Source: GAS188 sp963794475
GTDB taxonomy: Bacteria; Pseudomonadota; Alphaproteobacteria; Rhizobiales; Beijerinckiaceae
Assembly: GCA_963794475.1 (NCBI GenBank)
Contig: CAWCDW010000004.1
Span: forward strand, 256,734 to 320,733
Reading direction: 5' to 3'
DNA length: 64,000 nucleotides
A model generated the notes under the pieces. It ran no database searches. It had not been told where the DNA came from and worked only from the letters and a program-made list of their open reading frames with translations. This document shows positions 59,701 through 64,000 of the stretch, in pieces. The position numbers and the translations under genes were made by a program. Position 1 is the first letter of the stretch. Every line of letters begins with the position of its first letter.

Positions 59701-59754
59701 GGCCCCGGCTCGTTCCGCCAATCCGCTCGGGTCAGCCTTGTGCTCTTGCGTCAT
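56716..59754 (-). pseudogene. Hybrid sensor histidine kinase (PAS-GAF-PAS-HK-REC-REC), three +1 frameshifts
   Basis: About 1,010 codons in total. Frame one starts MTQEHKADPSGL and holds a PAS domain. After about 59490 frame two carries FYVEFRVRHPDGSLHWIAG and the first part of a GAF domain. After about 59060 frame three continues NTAIFEPTFRGQGPVRS. After about 58700 the last frame runs unbroken for about 660 residues: PAS (LLVESVTDYAIYMLDPQGHI), HisKA with GGVAHDFNNLLTIII, ATPase boxes VTDNGCGMTPD and GTGLGLSQVYGFV, then two receiver domains with FTDIGLPGG and IIDIGLPDRKGD. Each break is repaired by deleting one base. Probably soluble, as no membrane span was seen. Confidence 0.85.
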
Positions 59755-59764
59755 CGCGCCAATT

Positions 59765-60820
59765 CTACTTCCCGAGCAGAATTGCCTTGGCCTCGGTCAT
59801 CGCCCGAAGTTTGCCGAGCGCGATATGCCTTGGAAGGTGATTGAGCCCGCAAGAACTCGTCACGAGGGTCTGCTCCGGCATCAACCATTTATGCGCTTTG
59901 ATCCGATCGGCGACTTGTTCGCCGGTTTCCACATTCGGTGCCTGCACGTCGACGGCACCGACGCCGAGCTGCTTATCCCCCAGAAGACCTTCATAGTGAT
60001 CGGTCATATCATGCTCGATTAAATAGGCGTCGCAATTGATCTGACAAATAAGATCCGCTTTGTAGCGACCGACATCGAAATAGCGATGCCCGATCTGGCC
60101 ATCGTAATCGGGTCCCACCGCGTAGTTGCCCTGACAGATGTGGACGAGAACGGTGACATCCTCGGGAAGATCCTCGATAGCCATGTTGATCACCTCGACG
60201 GCGGCCTTCACCTCCTCGTCGCCGACGGGCGTAAAATACGGCTCGTCGATCTGGATGTGCTTGCAGCCGGCCTCGGCCAGCTTGTTGAAGTTCTGGTGCA
60301 GGAGCTTGCCGAAATCTTCCATCATGCGACGAACGTCACGATAATATTCGTCATAGGCCACCGCAGCGAGAAGGTGCGGCCCCGTCATGGTGATCTTGAC
60401 CGGCTTTCGGGCGAAGGAGGAGACCGTCTTGAATTCCTCGACGAGGCCGAGGTCGACCGTATCTAGGATCGGCCCCCGGCAAACCGCCGCGGGGTGAAAG
60501 ACATTCGGGTCATACTGGGTTATGGGCTTCGGCCTCGTTTCACCGTGAAAGGACGGAATCATCTGCCAAAAGTGGTTGAGCATCGCGTTCGGAGGCGAAT
60601 GACGGTTGTGCGTCCGGCGGTGCATCTCTCCGCCGGTAATCACGTCGATCCCGGCGACCTCCTGCTCCAGGATGGCAGCCTGCGTCGCTCTCAGTTGCGC
60701 ATCGGCAAAATCTCCCGGCGCGAGCTGGCCCGAACCCACGAGCCGGCTCAAGGCCTCGTACCAGCGTGGCACGCTGTGCGCACCGACGACTGTCGTCGTA
60801 AACTTTGGGTAACGTGGCAT
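59765..60820 (-). CDS. Short MetE-like methyltransferase (catalytic domain only)
   Basis: 351 residues corresponding to the C-terminal half of cobalamin-independent methionine synthase: FTTTVVGAHSVPRWYEALSR, VITGGEMHRRTHNRH, HIQIDEPYFTPVGDEE, VLVHICQGNYAVGPD (zinc His and Cys) and TSSCGLNHLPRHIALGKL (second zinc Cys). The N-terminal half of full MetE is absent, and full enzymes are about twice as long. Such core proteins may use a methyl donor other than methyltetrahydrofolate polyglutamate. Substrate unknown. It lies 10 bp downstream of the broken kinase on the same strand, but reads as an upstream gene in transcription order. Confidence 0.88.
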   Translation of the reverse strand: MPRYPKFTTTVVGAHSVPRWYEALSRLVGSGQLAPGDFADAQLRATQAAILEQEVAGIDVITGGEMHRRTHNRHSPPNAMLNHFWQMIPSFHGETRPKPITQYDPNVFHPAAVCRGPILDTVDLGLVEEFKTVSSFARKPVKITMTGPHLLAAVAYDEYYRDVRRMMEDFGKLLHQNFNKLAEAGCKHIQIDEPYFTPVGDEEVKAAVEVINMAIEDLPEDVTVLVHICQGNYAVGPDYDGQIGHRYFDVGRYKADLICQINCDAYLIEHDMTDHYEGLLGDKQLGVGAVDVQAPNVETGEQVADRIKAHKWLMPEQTLVTSSCGLNHLPRHIALGKLRAMTEAKAILLGK

Positions 60821-61148
60821 GCTTCCCCGTTGGCCCGGACCGCGGCGGTGCTACGGGTAGCATTAGAACGAATGACCTCCAAATTTCGGACGCTACCAAC
60901 AGACGGAGCGGAACGGGGCCGCCTCTGGATAAGGGCAGGTGAGTAATTCGATTAATCATTCACCATTGACGTTTATGCCATGGATAGGGTTGGCGCAGGA
61001 GTTGGCGGAGATTTTCCCCGCGACACGTTTTCGGCCGCCACCTGTCTTGCCTAACAACCTCTTATGCCATTGTGTCCAGGCGGTATAAAAGGCTACAGAC
61101 TCGGCGGATGCAGGTCCCACACCAAGGATCTCGCTCAGTTTCTTCCTG
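60821..61148. other. Intergenic region, no gene seen
   Basis: About 330 bases between the MetE-like gene and a histidine-kinase remnant. An opposite-strand frame at 60956-61264 has no recognisable product and overlaps the remnant. The first part should contain the promoter of the MetE-like gene. Confidence 0.4.
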
Positions 61149-61385
61149 ACGGCCACCGCGGTCTCATCGCACGCGGTGAGTCTAGGCCTGATCGTCACCG
61201 AACCCGTCATCAATGCGCTGAAGCACGCCTTTCCCCAAACTCGCCAAAATAGCGAGGTGCTCATTCTCGTAAACGCGCTGGCGCATCAGCTGTGGGCACA
61301 TGTCGAGGCGATCAGCAATGCGAACGGCGTGCGCGTGTTGATAACGCATTCAACTTTCGATTCGCGACGACCTCGGGCTGCTTGA
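61149..61385 (+). pseudogene. Remnant of a HisKA_2/HWE-type histidine kinase (N box)
   Basis: The frame reads VSSHAVSLGLIVTEPVINAL and continues KHAFPQTRQN, the ATP-binding N box of HisKA_2 or HWE kinases (typical form SLGLIVTELVINALKHAFP). Upstream and downstream sequence does not continue the protein: the phospho-accepting helix and the G boxes are missing. It is therefore a short remnant. An intact single-domain response regulator follows 370 bp later, the type that commonly pairs with such kinases. Confidence 0.65.
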
Positions 61386-61752
61386 CGATCGCGTTACGCC
61401 AAATCCCGGTTTACCAAAAGCTTGAGTTCTGCACGCGAACGGGCAGCCACTGTGGGATTGCGTGCCGCGGTGGACCAGCACTCTCTACCGGTTTGAATCG
61501 CATCCATCGCAAACACATTCTAGCGGCTAGCAAAGTGGACGAAGGCGAGGAAATAGGTGGTTTGCGGGTCAAAACCGGTTGCAACGCGGCAAAAGTCGAG
61601 CTTATTGATAAGCAGCTTCGAATTGAAATAATTGAAATCAAAACGCTTTCCCCTCCTCACGATTTGGAAGGATAATAGCTGTCCGACAGCGCGCGAAACT
61701 TTCTGGCGCCCTGCCAGTTATGAATCACGTCCTCGAGCGCTGAGCCTCCATT
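61386..61752. other. Intergenic region before the response regulator
   Basis: 367 bases, AT-richer than average toward 61600-61650. No gene or clear kinase sequence was seen. It presumably contains the promoter of the receiver-domain gene. Confidence 0.4.
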
Positions 61753-62097
61753 ATGCACCGAATTCTCATCGTCGAGGATGATGTCCTCATCGCCATGGAT
61801 CTCGAAGCGACCGTCTCCGAGATCGTAGATGCAGCTATCATCGTGAAGGCATCGATAGCGGGCACAAAAAAGGTCCTGGACCAGCCTCTCGACTTCGCAT
61901 TCCTCGATGTGGATGTGACGAATGGAAAGACGTTCGAAGTCGCTCAGCTTCTCGGGAGAAGGAAGATTCCATTTGTTTTCGTTTCAGCGAGAAAGTCTAA
62001 GAAGGAGCTTCCAGTCGAATTGCGGAACGTGCCGATTATCCCGAAACCCTTTTACCGGGCGGAGATTGAACGCGCGTTGCAGGCGCGTTTGGAATGA
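61753..62097 (+). CDS. Single-domain response regulator
   Basis: 114 residues, receiver domain only. Acidic pocket in ILIVEDDVLIAMDLEATV, phospho-accepting aspartate in FAFLDVDVTNGKTFEVA, conserved serine in FVFVSARKSKK and lysine in VPIIPKPFY. No output domain, so it acts by protein contact or as a phosphate sink. Such regulators often pair with HWE/HisKA_2 kinases, and a remnant of one lies just upstream. It may be an orphan left after loss of the kinase. Confidence 0.88.
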   Translation: MHRILIVEDDVLIAMDLEATVSEIVDAAIIVKASIAGTKKVLDQPLDFAFLDVDVTNGKTFEVAQLLGRRKIPFVFVSARKSKKELPVELRNVPIIPKPFYRAEIERALQARLE

Positions 62098-62481
62098 ACG
62101 GGCGCGTGTTATCAGTTTCCGGGATATCAAGGGGTTGTCTTGAACAAGAGCATCATGCTCAGTCCTCCTCTTTCACATCCTCGACCTGGTAGAGCGGATA
62201 GAGCCCCGCAAGGACAAGGGCCTCCGCTTATCGCCTTCAGTGCCCCACTCGTCATCGAGGCACCTCAGCTCCTAGGGGAACATTCTCGAACTTGGCGGCC
62301 TTTGCGATCTCCGCTCGTTGAACGTAAGCGCCGCTGTTGCAATTCGTCGAACACCTCGAGGGTGATGGCCCGCAGATAACCGAGGGGGCTGCCTACAAAG
62401 CAGGCCCATCCAAGATGTGGCTCAAGACCAAGAACCGTAACCACCACGCCCTGATTCGCGTGGCAGAATCATTTTACCGAC
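62098..62481. other. Intergenic region, nothing certain
   Basis: 384 bases between the response regulator and a small hypothetical gene. Open frames at plus 62140-62379 and minus 62265-62447 overlap and lack recognisable features. No RNA gene or repeat was seen. Confidence 0.35.
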
Positions 62482-62757
62482 ATGGACGATGAAGTTCGTA
62501 GGAGCATCGAGGAAAGTCTCAAAAGAAAGCACGGCAATATTGTTCAACTCCAAAGGCACGATGTGCCGGAGTGGTTTGGCAATGGCTGGCTGGTGTCCTT
62601 CGAGATTCCAAAACGAACAGGCAAATCAATGGCGGTCGTGCGCGTCGCTTTCTTTCGTAATGACAATGGCAAAGCGCTGCTGGCGAAGGAGTTTGTGGTG
62701 CGGGATGCTGATGGGAACTACCCCTCATGGCGCTCCATCGATATTAGGATGGCTTAA
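62482..62757 (+). CDS. Small hypothetical protein
   Basis: 91 residues, hydrophilic with alternating strand-like segments: MDDEVRRSIEESLKRKHGNI, WFGNGWLVSFEIPKR and MAVVRVAFFRNDNGK. It looks like a compact alpha/beta domain. No strong ribosome-binding site precedes the ATG and I recognise no family. Codon use is consistent with coding. It lies 44 bp upstream of the SRAP gene on the same strand. Confidence 0.5.
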   Translation: MDDEVRRSIEESLKRKHGNIVQLQRHDVPEWFGNGWLVSFEIPKRTGKSMAVVRVAFFRNDNGKALLAKEFVVRDADGNYPSWRSIDIRMA

Positions 62758-62801
62758 CGTCCCGCTTTGATTCGTAACGCTGCCTCCATAAAGTCCTCCA
62801 A

Positions 62802-63482
62802 ATGTGCGGCCGTTTCACTCAACTCTACTCCTGGCCCGAACTCGTGGCGTTGTATCGCCTCACCATGCCGCCGGTGAACTTGCAGCCGAGCTACAACATC
62901 TGCCCCACCGATCCCGTGGACGTGCTCTTGCCTCAGGAGAGCGGCGGCCTTGATTTCGTTCGCTTGCGCTGGGGCCTGGTCCCCTATTGGTGGTCGAAGC
63001 CGTTGAAGCAGGTTCCGGCCACCTTCAACGCGCGGTCCGACACAGTGGCGACGAAGCCGATGTTTCGCGACGCCTTTAAGCGGCGCCGATGCGTGATCCC
63101 TATGTCCGGCTTTTACGAGTGGCGGCAAATGGCGGATGGCAAGCAGCCGTTCTTCATCTCCGCGGATGAAGCCCCAATGCTTTCGGTCGCGGGTCTTTGG
63201 GACAATTGGAAAAATAGAGAGACCGGCGAGACGATCCGCTCCTGCACGATGATTGTGAGTGAAGCCAATCCGTTCATGTCCGAAATCCACGACCGCATGC
63301 CGGTGTTCCTCGGCCAGGAGACACTTCATCCATGGCTCGAAGGCAACGCGGACACGGAAACCCTTTTGCCAGCATCAGGTGCCCATCTGAGGGCGTGGCC
63401 CGTTTCGCGCCGCGTCAACAGCTCGAAAGCGGACAAAGATGATCGCGCTCTGATCGAACGCATCGAGCCCGCCATCACCTGA
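62802..63482 (+). CDS. yedK: SRAP domain protein (YedK/HMCES), abasic-site shield
   Basis: 226 residues. The catalytic cysteine is residue 2 (MCGRFTQ), exposed after methionine removal; it forms a stable crosslink with abasic sites in single-stranded DNA. Other conserved parts are PSYNICPTDPVDV, LRWGLVPYWW, FNARSDTV (the Asn-Ala-Arg block), CVIPMSGFYEWR (Glu) and IHDRMPVFL (His). Length is normal. The gene is often SOS-induced, but no LexA box was recognised upstream. Confidence 0.94.
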   Translation: MCGRFTQLYSWPELVALYRLTMPPVNLQPSYNICPTDPVDVLLPQESGGLDFVRLRWGLVPYWWSKPLKQVPATFNARSDTVATKPMFRDAFKRRRCVIPMSGFYEWRQMADGKQPFFISADEAPMLSVAGLWDNWKNRETGETIRSCTMIVSEANPFMSEIHDRMPVFLGQETLHPWLEGNADTETLLPASGAHLRAWPVSRRVNSSKADKDDRALIERIEPAIT

Positions 63483-63689
63483 GCCCAGGGTACTGTGCCC
63501 GGTTTAAGCATTGCCGCACGTTTCTGGCCGCTGTCAAAAAATCAAGGGAAGTATCTTGGCCCTTGCTCGTCGCGTCGGCGGGTTGCCTCCCAAAGCTCAT
63601 CAATTCCCTGGACTGGCCACGTGGCCTGTTTTTGAGGAATGAAACCAGGGTCCGCCAGATCGAGTTATGTCGATAACGAGCGTGAGATT

Positions 63690-63866
63690 ATGGGCCAAAT
63701 CAACAGAACAGAGATCGAAGAGCTCGCGAGGGCTTTAGCTTGCAGTCGCGGGCGGCCGTGGCACACCATCCCGGGTAGAATTCTGGCATCAGAACCAAAC
63801 GGTGGGCGGGAGGCATGGCTTAAACGGGCCCACACACCGTTCTGGAAGCCGTTGACCTCGCAATGA
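63690..63866 (+). CDS. Very small hypothetical protein
   Basis: 58 residues (MGQINRTEIEELARALACSR, ending PFWKPLTSQ). An ATG 51 bases upstream is also in frame. No strong ribosome-binding site and no recognised family. Coding is doubtful but the composition is protein-like. Confidence 0.3.
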   Translation: MGQINRTEIEELARALACSRGRPWHTIPGRILASEPNGGREAWLKRAHTPFWKPLTSQ

Positions 63867-64000
63867 CCCTGGAAATTCAGCGTGCACTCTCCGCGCCATG
63901 CAAAAGCGCGTCGCTGTGAAGGGCGAGTTCGGAAGGCCCGAGCCCGACGAATTTAACCCCAAACGAGGCGCACTTCGAGCGGACCCGGCTTCGAGTATCT

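Overview
The window looks like chromosomal DNA of an alphaproteobacterium, most likely of the order Hyphomicrobiales (Rhizobiales). The base composition is GC-rich and codons end mostly in G or C. Several genes belong to families typical of that order: the CtrA-pathway phosphotransferase ChpT, an EipA/DUF1134 envelope protein, a MarR regulator of the LdtR type near an L,D-transpeptidase, a small DUF6163-like membrane protein, and an operon of nutrient-deprivation-induced, DUF1469 and DUF3618 proteins. No rRNA, tRNA or CRISPR array was seen.

Layout. 1-6.4 kb (minus strand): a dipeptide/oligopeptide ABC transporter with two tandem binding proteins, permeases DppB and DppC and ATPases DppD and DppF (only the first codons of DppF are inside). 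dppB, dppC and the second binding protein carry single-base frameshifts, and an intrinsic terminator separates the two binding-protein genes. 6.6-9.4 kb: a small membrane protein, EipA, CysQ and ChpT. 9.5-10.1 kb: an IS5-type transposase fragment beside a decayed piece of rho. 10.2-14.1 kb: an ATP-dependent DNA ligase, a DUF763 protein and membrane proteins including a 24-residue one. 14.4-22.2 kb: a glgX/treX-treZ-treY operon (alpha-glucan to trehalose) followed by a UdgX-type uracil-DNA protein. 22.5-29.8 kb: TpiA, L,D-transpeptidase, lactate permease, LdtR-like regulator, a DUF6163-like protein, a frameshifted 3-hydroxyisobutyryl-CoA hydrolase and a DUF3303-like protein. 29.9-42.3 kb: RimO, a quinone oxidoreductase, an aldo/keto reductase, dihydrolipoyl dehydrogenase, an exported phosphodiesterase, a ComEA-like protein, a glutathione transferase, a deaminase, DUF1190 and DUF350 proteins, a YcaQ-like glycosylase and an exported glycine-repeat protein.

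42.75-49.3 kb is a compact mobile element. A tyrosine integrase leads a head-to-tail run of an unknown protein, an AlpA-type regulator, a small acidic protein, an SSB-like protein, a primase-polymerase and an SF3/P4-type helicase, then two more unknown genes. It has replication genes but no recognisable capsid or tail genes, so it resembles an integrated plasmid or phage satellite. A pair of inverted 14-mers just after the helicase is a candidate origin.

49.3-64 kb is less dense: a guanylate/adenylate cyclase with TolB-like and TPR regions, a ferritin-like DUF892 protein, the stress/envelope operon, a CsbD-like pseudogene, a large hybrid histidine kinase broken by three frameshifts, a short MetE-like protein, a histidine-kinase remnant, a single-domain response regulator and an SRAP (YedK/HMCES) protein.

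Every clearly disrupted gene for which I could read both frames is restored by removing one base. No case needed an added base. This one-sided pattern points either to an insertion-type sequencing or assembly error, or to an unusual mutational history.
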